DNA of 64,000 nucleotides from Spongiactinospora sp. TRM90649 (GTDB taxonomy: Bacteria; Actinomycetota; Actinomycetes; Streptosporangiales; Streptosporangiaceae): assembly GCF_029382225.1 (NCBI RefSeq), contig NZ_JARLTC010000006.1:1-64000 (forward strand), given 5' to 3'. A program made the translations under genes and the position numbers. Positions 54,482 to 62,278 of this stretch are shown here, piece after piece. The notes under the pieces were generated by a model. That model saw only the letters and a program-made list of their open reading frames with translations, searched no databases and had not been told where the DNA came from. The number at the start of each line of letters is the position of its first letter. The stretch's first letter is position 1.

Positions 54482-56328
54482 CAGTATCCTCCGTTCGCCA
54501 TCGCGGGCATGCGTTCCCGGCCCGCCAGCGAGCGCAGCCAGACCTCGCAGGCCAGGGTCTGCGACAGCGGCGCCATGGCGTGCGGCCGGGGATGCGGCCC
54601 GACCAGGACGGCCCGCATCGCGCCGGTGTCGATCAGCCCGAGCCTGCCGAGCAGCGACGAGCCGAACAGTTCGAGCAGCTCCGCCCGGTGACGGCGCAGC
54701 CCCGCGTAGAAGTCGGCGTCGTACTCGCCCTTCGTGGAGCGGGCCAGGATCGTGCGCGGCACGACGTCGGTCATCGCCGCCCCGAGCAGCGGCTTGTAGC
54801 GCTCCGGCGTGCCCCGTTCGTGCGGGCGCACCGACAGCACGGCCTCGACCACGGCGTCGTCCAGGTAGGGCGCGGCGTGGGGCAGGCCGAGCCGGGAGGT
54901 GGCCTGGTCGATCTGGCGCAGGCCCGCCCCGGCGGTGCGCGCGCGCAGCAGCGCGGCGTGCTGGGCGCGATGCCCGGCCAGCGGCGGGGGATCGCCGGCG
55001 GCGACCTCGGCGAGCACGCTCTTGGCCGCGCGCACCGCGTCGGGCGTGGCCCAGGCGGGCATGCGCGGCGACGGCCCCCAGGCCATGGAGTACGGCGGGC
55101 CGTCGGCCTGGCCGGCGCTCAGCCCGCCCGCGCACCTGGCCAGCCACGCGCCGTGCGTGTCGCGGTCGGCGAGCGCGCGCAGCACCGGCCACCACGGGCG
55201 CCGCCACCGGGCCCGGCGGGCCCGCAGGTGCGCCAGCGCGGTCAGCGGGTGCCGCCGGATCAGGTCGTGCAGATATGACGGCTGGACGGTGAACAGCTCG
55301 TCGCCCCCCACGCCCGTCAGGTGCAGATGCGACCCGGCGGCGATCAGCCGGTCGGTGAGGTAGGCCATCCGGGCGGTGTCGCGGACCCAGCCGGAGGGCT
55401 CCTCGATGGCGTGGCGCGGTTCGGCCAGGCCGCCGAACCACAGCGGGATCTCGTCGCGGTCGACCGACAGGTGCCGGGCGTTGGGCAGCGCCGCCGCGGC
55501 ACTGCGCGCCCACGCGGAGTCGTCGTTGCCGGGGTCGATGCCCTGGCAGTGCAGGGTGACCAGGCGGGCCGGGCCGTGCCCGGCCAGGAAGCACAGCGCG
55601 GTGGAGTCGAGCCCGCCTGAGAGGTCGGCGCTGATGGTGTCGCCGTGGTGGGCGCCGCCCTTGGCGCAGGAACCCACCGCGGCGGCCAGCGTGTCGCGCA
55701 GGATCTCCGCGCCCTCGGCCAGCGGCAGCGCGGGCTCGGGCGGCGACCACCAGCGGCGCAGGACCGGCGTGCCGTCGGGTTCGAGGATCAGGCAGTGGTC
55801 GGGGGGCACGCCCTGCACCCCGCGCCAGACCGAGAGCTCCTGCAAGGGGTAGGCGGTGCCGCGGGGCAGCAGGCGCGCGGCGAGGACGCGTTCGTCCACG
55901 GTCGCGCCGATCGCCGTGGCCAGCACGTCGGAACGGCTGGCGGCGACGGTCGCGCCCGCGAGACGGGCGTGGAAGACGCGCCGCACGGCCGAGGCCGCGC
56001 CGCGGATCCGCACCCGGCCGCCGACCGAGGCGATCAGGTGGAAGCTGCCGGGCAGCCCGGCCACCACGCGTTCGACGTCGTCGAGGTCGCGTATCCGGTC
56101 GAGCCGCCTGGCCAGGTCGGCGGCGGACACCGGGCACCGCCCGATCACCGCCACCTGCGCCGTGCCCGCCCGGGCATGGCGGATCTGGTCGCCGGGCCAC
56201 TCGCCGACCAGCCACGGCCGGCCCGAGGCGTGGTCGATCACCCCGCCCGCCCACGGGCGCAGCGAGCCTGCGGCGGCGAGACCGGCCTCGCCGTCGGGCA
56301 GGACGGCGAACCACAGCTCGCCTCGCAC
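54481..56328 (-). CDS. Lasso peptide cyclase (asparagine synthetase-like)
   Basis: This 615-residue protein has an N-terminal amidotransferase-like domain without a Cys1 nucleophile (it begins MRGELWF) and an ATP-pyrophosphatase domain with SADLSGGLDST (234-244), GVGGDELF and STKGEYDAD (the KGEY motif). It adenylates the Asp/Glu side chain of the core and closes the macrolactam ring. The GTG at 56328 lies 17 bp after the precursor stop. Length and motifs are normal, so the cyclase looks intact despite the damaged B2 gene. Confidence 0.9.
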   Translation of the reverse strand: MRGELWFAVLPDGEAGLAAAGSLRPWAGGVIDHASGRPWLVGEWPGDQIRHARAGTAQVAVIGRCPVSAADLARRLDRIRDLDDVERVVAGLPGSFHLIASVGGRVRIRGAASAVRRVFHARLAGATVAASRSDVLATAIGATVDERVLAARLLPRGTAYPLQELSVWRGVQGVPPDHCLILEPDGTPVLRRWWSPPEPALPLAEGAEILRDTLAAAVGSCAKGGAHHGDTISADLSGGLDSTALCFLAGHGPARLVTLHCQGIDPGNDDSAWARSAAAALPNARHLSVDRDEIPLWFGGLAEPRHAIEEPSGWVRDTARMAYLTDRLIAAGSHLHLTGVGGDELFTVQPSYLHDLIRRHPLTALAHLRARRARWRRPWWPVLRALADRDTHGAWLARCAGGLSAGQADGPPYSMAWGPSPRMPAWATPDAVRAAKSVLAEVAAGDPPPLAGHRAQHAALLRARTAGAGLRQIDQATSRLGLPHAAPYLDDAVVEAVLSVRPHERGTPERYKPLLGAAMTDVVPRTILARSTKGEYDADFYAGLRRHRAELLELFGSSLLGRLGLIDTGAMRAVLVGPHPRPHAMAPLSQTLACEVWLRSLAGRERMPAMANGGY

Positions 56329-56345
56329 GGGTTGCTCGCCGCCCG

Positions 56346-56483
56346 TCAGGCTTGGTGGGAGCAGAACGGGAACGGCCGTGGCGGCCGGCCGGGGACGTCA
56401 CCTGGAGGGGCGCCGAGCGTCAGATCGGCGTAGCCCCCCACCTCGGCAAGCGCCGGCGGCTCGTACACCTCTGTCGCGTTCAT
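56346..56483 (-). CDS. Lasso peptide precursor (45 aa)
   Basis: The ATG at 56483 follows GAGAGGAG. The leader MNATEVYEPPALAEVGGYAD then LTL has the actinobacterial lasso pattern Y-x-x-P-x-L-x-x-x-G with Thr at the penultimate position. The core would be GAPPGDVPGRPPRP followed by FPFCSHQA (22 residues, one Cys, six Pro). Counting from Gly1 the only Asp is residue 6; if cleavage occurred after Thr, Leu would be residue 1 and Asp residue 7. Known lasso rings use residues 7-9, so the ring size is in doubt. It is the first gene of the cluster, directly before the cyclase. Short and easily missed by gene callers. Confidence 0.78.
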   Translation of the reverse strand: MNATEVYEPPALAEVGGYADLTLGAPPGDVPGRPPRPFPFCSHQA

Positions 56484-56554
56484 GGACCGCACTCCTCTCA
56501 GCGATAGACCTCCGGTCACCCGCCATGTCTATCGATCAGATGGCGATCACCAAA

Positions 56555-56584
56555 AGTATCCGAACGGTTACGCTCCGCAAACAA
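56555..56584 (-). promoter_or_regulatory. Candidate promoter of the lasso cluster
   Basis: On the minus strand TTGTTT (56584-56579) and GATACT (56560-56555) are 18 bp apart, about 72 bp upstream of the precursor ATG. No other clear promoter was seen in 56484-56698. Confidence 0.35.
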
Positions 56585-56698
56585 TCTTGGCATGCGGTCG
56601 TGCTCGCGCCGGGTATCGACAGAGTTCGGGCGTGTGGGCTTCGCTAGGAGGCGGCGTTCCTCAGGGGTTCGCCGGGGGGGGGTTCGCCAGGGGGCTCG

Positions 56699-57397
56699 TC
56701 AGGGGGTGAGCCAGCCGGCGGTGGGCCAGGTCTCCTTGCGCCAGGCGCTGTCCCAGAACATCCACTCGTACTCTGCGGCGCGGACGTACGCGCTGGTCAT
56801 CTCCACACGGGTCGCCGCGCCGGCGGTCTCCGCGAGCCGGTCGGCGATGTCCCTGGCCTGCCTGACCGACTCGGCGAACCCGGGGGCGGCGTAGGTGGAG
56901 ATCCATGCGCGGTACGGGTGGTCTCTGACGCCCGCCGTCCGCGCGAGGAGCGCGGTGCCGACGTCCTGATAGATCCAGAAGCACGGCAGCACCGCCGCGG
57001 CCAGCACCGGGTACGGCGCGGCCAGCGCCGCCGCCTGGAGGAAGGACGAGTACCCGAGGCAGGTCGGGGAGGTCTCGATGGCCGCCAGGTCCTCCTCGGT
57101 CAGCCCATAGTCCTTGACGTAGCCTGCGTGCAGCGCGCTCTCCGCCTCCAGGGCGGTGTGCGCGCTCAGGGCGTAGAAGGCGGCGTCGCCCGGGTCGTCC
57201 GCCCGCGCCGAGGCGGTGGCCAGCACTTTGGAGTACGCCCGCAGATATCGGGCGTCCTGCACGATGTAGAAGGAGAACCGGTCGCGGTCGAGCGTGCCGT
57301 CGCCGAGCGCGGTGTTGAACGGGTGGTCGTGTACGGCGCGGACGAGCCGCGCGGTGCGGTCCCAGACCTCGTCACAGAACGTGCGACGCTCACTCAA
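56699..57397 (-). CDS. tenA: TenA-family thiaminase II / aminopyrimidine aminohydrolase
   Basis: This 232-residue TenA helical-bundle protein carries the nucleophile Cys139 in LPCFWIYQDVG, with SPTCLGYSSFL and a C-terminal YEWMFWDSAWR Glu. TenA hydrolyses degraded thiamin to recover the pyrimidine (HMP). The start is TTG at 57397 with AAGGGACG upstream; that ribosome site lies at the 3' edge of a TPP riboswitch, so ligand binding should block translation or transcription. It is a single gene ending in a G-rich stretch of imperfect repeats (56655-56705). Confidence 0.92.
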   Translation of the reverse strand: MSERRTFCDEVWDRTARLVRAVHDHPFNTALGDGTLDRDRFSFYIVQDARYLRAYSKVLATASARADDPGDAAFYALSAHTALEAESALHAGYVKDYGLTEEDLAAIETSPTCLGYSSFLQAAALAAPYPVLAAAVLPCFWIYQDVGTALLARTAGVRDHPYRAWISTYAAPGFAESVRQARDIADRLAETAGAATRVEMTSAYVRAAEYEWMFWDSAWRKETWPTAGWLTP

Positions 57398-57403
57398 GGT
57401 GAC

Positions 57404-57482
57404 GTCCCTTCGCTAGTCCGAACTAGAGCAGGTTCTTCGGGTGTGATCTCAGCCCGGAACAATTCGGGCACCCCGCGTCGCG
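57404..57482 (-). ncRNA. TPP riboswitch (THI element)
   Basis: On the minus strand the conserved pieces appear in order: GCGGGGTGCCC, GGGCTGAGATCACACCC (the CUGAGA pyrimidine-sensing bulge), GAACCTGCTCTAG, and the closing TAGCGAAGGGA. This is the standard thi-box order and spacing, and it lies directly upstream of tenA. It should repress tenA when thiamin pyrophosphate is plentiful. Confidence 0.93.
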
Positions 57483-57593
57483 GTCACCATAGCAGACGGG
57501 CTCCGGGCGTCCGGGTGGTGGGAGCCGGTCAGGAATTCCCGTTTTTCGGGCATCGTTCACAGACCTAAACCGAGGGGGCCCGAAGAAGGGGCT

Positions 57594-57649
57594 CGAAACG
57601 AAAACAAAACAAAGTTCGTTTCGGGGGAGGCGCGGGAAACGTTTTCCGC
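57594..57649. promoter_or_regulatory. Two adjacent dyads between the glycosyltransferase-like gene and tenA
   Basis: CGAAACGAA-N12-TTCGTTTCG (57594-57623) is a perfect 9-bp dyad with an A-rich spacer, and GCGGGAAACGTTTTCCGC (57632-57649) is an 18-bp palindrome with one mismatch. They lie upstream of the tenA riboswitch, in a 290-bp gap without a gene. Operator sites are more likely than terminators because no stop codon is close. Confidence 0.4.
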
Positions 57650-57742
57650 CCTTGCCGGAGAGGGGCGCCACGCGGCCGGGCGATGCGGCGCCCGGGGCAG
57701 CGGGGGCGCGGGAGGCGCCGCGCGGACGGCCCGCGTAGGGAG

Positions 57743-57767
57743 CCGCGGGCCGGGGTCGGGCCCGCGG
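57743..57767 (-). terminator. Hairpin terminator of the DUF6492 gene
   Basis: CCGCGGGCC with GGCCCGCGG, a 9-bp perfect stem and 7-base loop, lies 9 bp beyond the minus-strand stop at 57776. Confidence 0.6.
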
Positions 57768-57775
57768 AGTCAGGC

Positions 57776-58654
57776 TCAGGCCCCGGCCACCTGGTCACAG
57801 CGCTCTACGGCCGCCAGGCGCACGTCCCACGGGGTCTTGGACTTGGCCGAGATCATCATCCCGATGGCGGAGGGGTTCAGCCGCTCGGCGAACGCGAGGG
57901 CGGCGGCCAGGTCGAGCGGGGTGCGGTCCCAGCGGTTGTGGCAGATCGAGGTGTTGGACGGCGGGCGCTCGGCGGTCGCGCCGACGATCTCGTCCACGTA
58001 GACGCCGTAAAGGATGAACTCCGATATGTGGAGCTGGGCGTTGAAGGCGTCCATCCACGGCCGCCCGGTCACCTCCGTGATGCGCTGCTGCATCGCCCGC
58101 ACGACGGCCGGGTCCCAGAAGTTGAGCGAGCTGACGTAGTCGTCCAGCGGCAACTCGGTGACGGGAGGCAGGCCAAGAAGGTCGCGGGCCACCTGGTGCC
58201 AGCGGACGTGCCGTTCCATTCCGGCGTGCACGCCGTCGGCGACCCGGTAAAGGCACAGTTTTCCGTCGGAGGTGAAACTCTTCACGTCGGTCGGCCGGAC
58301 CAGTACGACGTCGGAGTCGAGTAGCAGCACCACGTCGGCGTCCACGATTCCGGCCGCCGCGATTTTCAGCGCCTGCTGGATGACCCACCCGCGGACAGGC
58401 GGCCACGGCCTGCGCAGGTTCACCCACAGTCCGGTACCAGGAATGCGTGCGTAGCGCCCTGAAAGGAGTTCCGGCTCGGTCCAGATTCGGCATCTGGGAC
58501 TTTCGAATCGGCTGAAGACCGTCTTGTCGGCGGTCGGCACTATGACGTGGTGAACGGTGTCGTCTGAGGTGTGGCGGAGCACGGACCGGTGGAGTTCGGT
58601 GAAAAGCTCCGAGTCCGGTCCGTAGCTCGGCGTGATGACGGCTAATTTACTCAC
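57776..58654 (-). CDS. DUF6492 glycosyltransferase-like protein with an early TTA codon
   Basis: This 292-residue GT-A-like protein has KLAVITPSYGPDSELF at the N-terminus, VVLLLDSDVVLVRP (a DxD motif, about 115-125) and LPLDDYVSSLNFWDP. It resembles DUF6492 proteins, thought to be glycosyltransferases; donor and acceptor are unknown. The GTG at 58654 (ATGGAG site upstream) is chosen; an in-frame ATG at 58669 is the alternative. Codon 4 is TTA, the rare leucine codon read by the bldA tRNA, so expression may be tied to development. A single gene with its own terminator. Confidence 0.75.
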   Translation of the reverse strand: MSKLAVITPSYGPDSELFTELHRSVLRHTSDDTVHHVIVPTADKTVFSRFESPRCRIWTEPELLSGRYARIPGTGLWVNLRRPWPPVRGWVIQQALKIAAAGIVDADVVLLLDSDVVLVRPTDVKSFTSDGKLCLYRVADGVHAGMERHVRWHQVARDLLGLPPVTELPLDDYVSSLNFWDPAVVRAMQQRITEVTGRPWMDAFNAQLHISEFILYGVYVDEIVGATAERPPSNTSICHNRWDRTPLDLAAALAFAERLNPSAIGMMISAKSKTPWDVRLAAVERCDQVAGA

Positions 58655-58790
58655 GGTGACACGCTCCATCCCTTGCCCGAGGATCCGAATAACCCCCGAA
58701 TCACTGCCGCCACTCCTTCTACCGCCTGCGAGAGTTTTCGGCAATGGCCTTCTTGGAACGTGACACCCTTTTGCGCTTCCCGCGCGGTTT

Positions 58791-59353
58791 TCAGGCCTTC
58801 GCGGAGTACCGGCTGGGCGGACGATCGAGCCCGTAGTGCTCACGGAGAGTGCTGCCTGAGCGAGTATTCCGGGGCAGCACCTTCACCTGGTCGGGGTCGC
58901 GGCCCTCGGCCTTGACCCTGGACTTGATGTCGGCGTAGAAGTCGCGGGCGTCGCCGAGGGTCTGGTGCGCGGTGAAGATCGCCTCGGCGTACGCGGCGGC
59001 GAAGGACCTGCCGTCCTGGGAGGACCGGCCTGCACGTATACCGGGCGGCCCTGCGGGCCGCGCGGGGTGTTCAGCGGGCCGCGCACGCGTAGCCGCTCGC
59101 CCTCGTGGTCGATGGGATGGATCTTCTCGGTGTCGGCGAAGACACCGCTCGCCGGATCGATGACCAGCGCGCCGTCCGCGAGGAAGATCGCGTCCAGCTT
59201 CGCCGCCTCCGCCCGGCGGGCCAGCTCCTGGTAATAGGTGATGTCGAGAACGCGTCGCGGCGCGGAGCCGGAATACCGCCACGCCGCCTCGTGGTGGCCG
59301 CCCGGATAGATGAAGAGGTTCAGGTTCAACCGGCGGCCGGCCGGGGCGCTCAT
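58791..59353 (-). pseudogene. Multiply deleted, frameshifted NtaA/DmoA-type FMN monooxygenase
   Basis: The ATG overlaps the ABC ATPase stop (ATGA) and begins [20 protein letters not shown]...[11 protein letters not shown], the N-terminus of an LLM-class flavin monooxygenase. It then jumps to [20 protein letters not shown] and [11 protein letters not shown], missing well over 100 residues. A frameshift near 59040 moves the reading to [18 protein letters not shown]...DPDQVKVLP, and a second deletion joins this to the true C-terminal end STLREHYGLDRPPSRY. Intact relatives are about 440 residues. It was presumably the sulfonate or sulfone-cleaving enzyme of this operon. Confidence 0.8.
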
Positions 59354-60084
59354 GCCTTGTCCGCTTTCGTGTCCGTTTCCGTCGTCACGCCCAGCGCGGC
59401 CAGCAACGCGGACCGGATCTCGGCGAACCTCGGGTCGGCGGAGTCCCTCGGCTGGTCGATGTCGATGTCCCGCTCGGCCGCGATCCGCCCCTCGGCGAGC
59501 ACCAGCACCCGGTCGGCGAGCACGATCGCCTCGTCCACGTCGTGGGTGACCAGCAGGACGGCGGGCCGGTGCCGGTCGCACAGGCGGCGCAGCAGCTCGT
59601 GCATCCGGATCCTGGTGAGCGCGTCGAGCGCCCCGAACGGCTCGTCGGCCAGCAGCAGCTCCGGCTCGCGGACCAGCGATCTGGCCAGCGCCACGCGCTG
59701 CTGCTCCCCGCCGGAGAGCTGGTTCGGCCAGGCCGGCTCGCGACCGGCCAGCCCTACCTCGCTCAGGCTGGCCATGCCGTGCTCGGCCTGGTCGCCGGGC
59801 AGCCCGAGGGTCACGTTGGCGAGCACCCGCTGCCAGGGCAGCAGGCGCGCGTCCTGGAAGACCACCGAGACCTTGGCAGGCACGCTCACCCGGCCCTCGC
59901 CGTCCACGTCCTGGTCGAGCCCGGCCAGGGCGCGCAGCAGGGTGCTCTTGCCCGAGCCGCTCTGCCCGAGCAGCGCGACGAACTCGCCGGGGGCGATGTC
60001 GAGGTCGAGATCGTGCAACACGGTGCGCTCGCCGTAGACCCGCCGCAGGCCGGAGACCCGTACGGCAGGCGCGAGCGCCGTCAC
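59350..60084 (-). CDS. ssuB: Aliphatic sulfonate-type ABC transporter ATPase
   Basis: This 244-residue NitT/TauT-family ATPase has Walker A GQSGSGKS (40-47), Q-loop [11 protein letters not shown], signature [14 protein letters not shown] (about 139), Walker [13 protein letters not shown] and the H-loop in VTHDVDEA. The GTG at 60084 overlaps the permease stop (GTGA). It provides energy for uptake of an organosulfur compound. The gene is intact although the enzyme gene behind it is broken. Confidence 0.9.
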   Translation of the reverse strand: MTALAPAVRVSGLRRVYGERTVLHDLDLDIAPGEFVALLGQSGSGKSTLLRALAGLDQDVDGEGRVSVPAKVSVVFQDARLLPWQRVLANVTLGLPGDQAEHGMASLSEVGLAGREPAWPNQLSGGEQQRVALARSLVREPELLLADEPFGALDALTRIRMHELLRRLCDRHRPAVLLVTHDVDEAIVLADRVLVLAEGRIAAERDIDIDQPRDSADPRFAEIRSALLAALGVTTETDTKADKA

Positions 60085-60932
60085 CCCGCCAGCGTACGTC
60101 GCCACTGCAGGGCCCTCCTTTCCACGAGCCGGACGGTGGCGTCGGAGAACAGGCCGAGCAGCCCGTACAGGACGATGCCGACGATGATGATGTCGGTCTG
60201 CCCGTACGTGCGCGCCAGGTCCATCATGTAGCCGATGCCACTGGTGGAGTTGATCAGTTCGGCCACCACGAGGTGCAGCCACGAGACGGTGACCGCGAAC
60301 CTCATGCCGAGCAGGAAGCCGGGCAGCGCGCCCGGCAGCACGACCTGCCGGATGAACGCCGCGCGCCCCAGCCCGACCGTGGAGGCCAGCTCCACGTAGC
60401 GGCTGTCGATGGCGCGCAGCCCGTTGTGGGTGTGCACGTAGATCGGTACCAGCACGCCGAGCGCGATCACGGAGACCTTCATGACCTCGCCGATGCCGAG
60501 CCAGAGGATCAGCAGCGGCATCAGCGCCAGCGCGGGGATCGCCCGCTTGATCTGGACGGGGCCGTCGATCAGCGCCTCGCCGAACCTGCTGAGGCCGGAC
60601 AGCAGGGCGAGGAGCACGCCGCCGGGCACGCCGATGGCCAGGCCCAGGGCGACCCGCTGGACCGAGGCCAGCAGGTTCTCCTGGAGCCGGCCGCTCTCGA
60701 TCAGCTCGGCGGTGGTGGTGACGACGGTCCAGGGGGCCGACAGGGTGCGGGGGTCCAGCAGGCCGGTGGCCGATCCGGCGCTCCAGAGCGCCAGCAGGGC
60801 CAGCGGGCCGATGAGGAAGCCGAACTTGATGCGGGGGCCGGGGCCGAGCCGTCGTCCGGCCGTCCGGCGGTGGGGCGCCGGTCGCGCGGCGGCCGGGGCG
60901 GGCTGGGTGGTGGTGATCAGCGAGGTGGCCAT
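60081..60932 (-). CDS. ssuC: Aliphatic sulfonate-type ABC transporter permease
   Basis: This 283-residue inner-membrane permease has about six helices and the ABC coupling motif region [33 protein letters not shown] (EAA-type loop, about 180-215). It has an Ala/Pro-rich N-terminal tail. ATG 60932 lies 4 bp after the binding-protein stop. It pairs with SsuB in sulfonate, taurine or nitrate-type importers; the leader peptide upstream favours a sulfur source. Confidence 0.9.
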   Translation of the reverse strand: MATSLITTTQPAPAAARPAPHRRTAGRRLGPGPRIKFGFLIGPLALLALWSAGSATGLLDPRTLSAPWTVVTTTAELIESGRLQENLLASVQRVALGLAIGVPGGVLLALLSGLSRFGEALIDGPVQIKRAIPALALMPLLILWLGIGEVMKVSVIALGVLVPIYVHTHNGLRAIDSRYVELASTVGLGRAAFIRQVVLPGALPGFLLGMRFAVTVSWLHLVVAELINSTSGIGYMMDLARTYGQTDIIIVGIVLYGLLGLFSDATVRLVERRALQWRRTLAG

Positions 60933-60936
60933 CGGA

Positions 60937-62010
60937 TCAGGCCCCTTCCTTCAGCGCGTCCGCGCCCACCGGCTGGTAGCGCGGGTCGTAGAGATCCTTC
61001 GCGTTCAGCACCTTGTTGCCGGTGTCGGCGGCGAGCAGTTCGATCGTCTCCTGGTGGCGGGCGATGGCCTCGGTCCAGTCGGCCGGGATCTCCGGCTCTC
61101 CGGCCTGCTTGACCAGGTAGCGGCCGTCGGCCGGGGTGAGGCCCTGATCCTTGACGTAGTAGCCCGCGACCCACTCCTCGGGGTGCTCATAGATCCAGCG
61201 CTGGGCCTTCGCCCAGGCCGCGACGTACTCCCGGATGGCCGCGGCCTTGCCGGGGTCGTGCAGGGTCTCGGTCCGGACGTACAGGTGCGAGGGGTCGTCC
61301 CGGATGCCGTGCGGGATCGTCGTCGCGCCCTCCCTGCCGAACTTGGCGACGTAGTGCTTGATGTAGACGCCGCCGAGCGGGGCCGCGTCCACCTGCTTGC
61401 TGGCGAGCGCGTTGGGGTAGACATCGCCGGTGCTCGGCAGTTCCACCAGCGTGACGTCGTTCTTGGTCAGGCCCGCCTTCCGCAGCACCCGCAGCACCAG
61501 CGCGCCCTGCGCCTGGCCGGGGCTGTACGCGATCCGCTTGCCGCGCAGGTCGGTGAGGGCCTTGATGCCCGAGCCCGGCGCGACGCCGATCTCGTAGGTG
61601 GGGTGCGCGATCGGGTCCTTGCGGAACTTGGATGCGACGATCTTGACCGGCAGGCCGGTCCAGGTCGCGTGGATGGCCGGGATCTCCGCGACTGCCCCGA
61701 TGTCGAGCGCGTCGGCGCGGAACGCCTCGGTGGTCTTCGGGCCGCCGCTGATGTTGGCCCACTCGATGGGGAAGGAGAACTTGTCGATCTGCCCGGAGAG
61801 CTGGAAGGCCACCTTGCCGACGGGGTCGCCGACGATCAGCTTGGTCCCCTGCGGGACCACGGTTGGCAGCGGGGCGTCCGCGGCGAGCCCGGCGGCGGCC
61901 TGCCCGGCCTGGCCGGTCGCGCCGCACCCGGCCACGGCGAGCGTGGCCAGTACGGCTAGGGCCACGGCGGCGAGTCGTCCGCCCCGGGGTCTGGTGGGAG
62001 TTGCAGGCAT
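60937..62010 (-). CDS. ssuA: Aliphatic sulfonate-binding lipoprotein
   Basis: This 357-residue lipoprotein has a signal peptide with lipobox LAVAGC (Cys29) and an NMT1/SsuA-like fold: VGKVAFQLSGQIDKFSFPIE, DALDIGAVAEIPAIHA, GKRIAYSPGQAQGALVLRVL, and a C-terminal LYDPRYQPVGADALKEG. It captures sulfonates outside the membrane for SsuBC. ATG 62010 follows AAGGG at about 10 bases. The 5' leader contains a short ORF and hairpin that indicate attenuation by cysteine or translation state. Confidence 0.9.
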   Translation of the reverse strand: MPATPTRPRGGRLAAVALAVLATLAVAGCGATGQAGQAAAGLAADAPLPTVVPQGTKLIVGDPVGKVAFQLSGQIDKFSFPIEWANISGGPKTTEAFRADALDIGAVAEIPAIHATWTGLPVKIVASKFRKDPIAHPTYEIGVAPGSGIKALTDLRGKRIAYSPGQAQGALVLRVLRKAGLTKNDVTLVELPSTGDVYPNALASKQVDAAPLGGVYIKHYVAKFGREGATTIPHGIRDDPSHLYVRTETLHDPGKAAAIREYVAAWAKAQRWIYEHPEEWVAGYYVKDQGLTPADGRYLVKQAGEPEIPADWTEAIARHQETIELLAADTGNKVLNAKDLYDPRYQPVGADALKEGA

Positions 62011-62054
62011 GCGTCATCGCCCTTCGACACACGGATGAACAGGTGGAGAGAGGT

Positions 62055-62076
62055 CCGGGCACGTCGTCGCGCCCGG
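62055..62076 (-). terminator. Attenuator hairpin in the ssu leader
   Basis: Minus-strand CCGGGCGCG-acga-CGTGCCCGG forms a 9-bp stem (one G-U pair). It lies 19 nt after the leader-peptide stop and 44 nt before the ssuA start, the expected place for a transcription attenuator or a structure controlling ssuA translation. Confidence 0.5.
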
Positions 62077-62095
62077 CGGACAGGGCCGGAGATCG

Positions 62096-62176
62096 CTAAC
62101 GCGGGTGACATTGGGCGCTGGCGACGTGGCAGTTGTCGACGTGCGCGCGACGGGTCAAGCGGATGCCTTGACTCAT
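62096..62176 (-). CDS. Cysteine-containing leader peptide of the ssu operon (26 aa)
   Basis: The short ORF MSQGIRLTRRAHVDNC...QCHPR matches the actinobacterial putative leader peptide pattern (LTRR-HVD followed by late Cys codons) found before sulfur-assimilation genes. Two Cys codons lie at residues 16 and 23. The ATG at 62176 is only 7 nt after a -10 box, so the transcript is probably leaderless. Ribosome stalling at Cys codons under sulfur starvation should favour expression of the downstream transporter genes. Too short for ordinary gene callers. Confidence 0.75.
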   Translation of the reverse strand: MSQGIRLTRRAHVDNCHVASAQCHPR

Positions 62177-62183
62177 GTCGTTC

Positions 62184-62212
62184 ACGCTAGGCGCGGCCCG
62201 ATCTTAAGTCAA
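62184..62212 (-). promoter_or_regulatory. Promoter of the ssu operon
   Basis: TTGACT (62212-62207) and TAGCGT (62189-62184) are spaced by exactly 17 bp on the minus strand. Transcription would start near 62177, at or one base before the leader-peptide ATG. Confidence 0.65.
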
Positions 62213-62278
62213 CATTTCCTACTTGATTTCCATGAAATCTTCCGTGTCCGTAATGACAGAAGGACGCGGTGTGAGCGG

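Noticed and set aside
56655..56705. G-rich imperfect repeats after tenA as a G-quadruplex or CRISPR-like array
   Set aside because: Only about four irregular units of around 12-15 bases without spacers; most likely eroded terminator or simple GC repeat.
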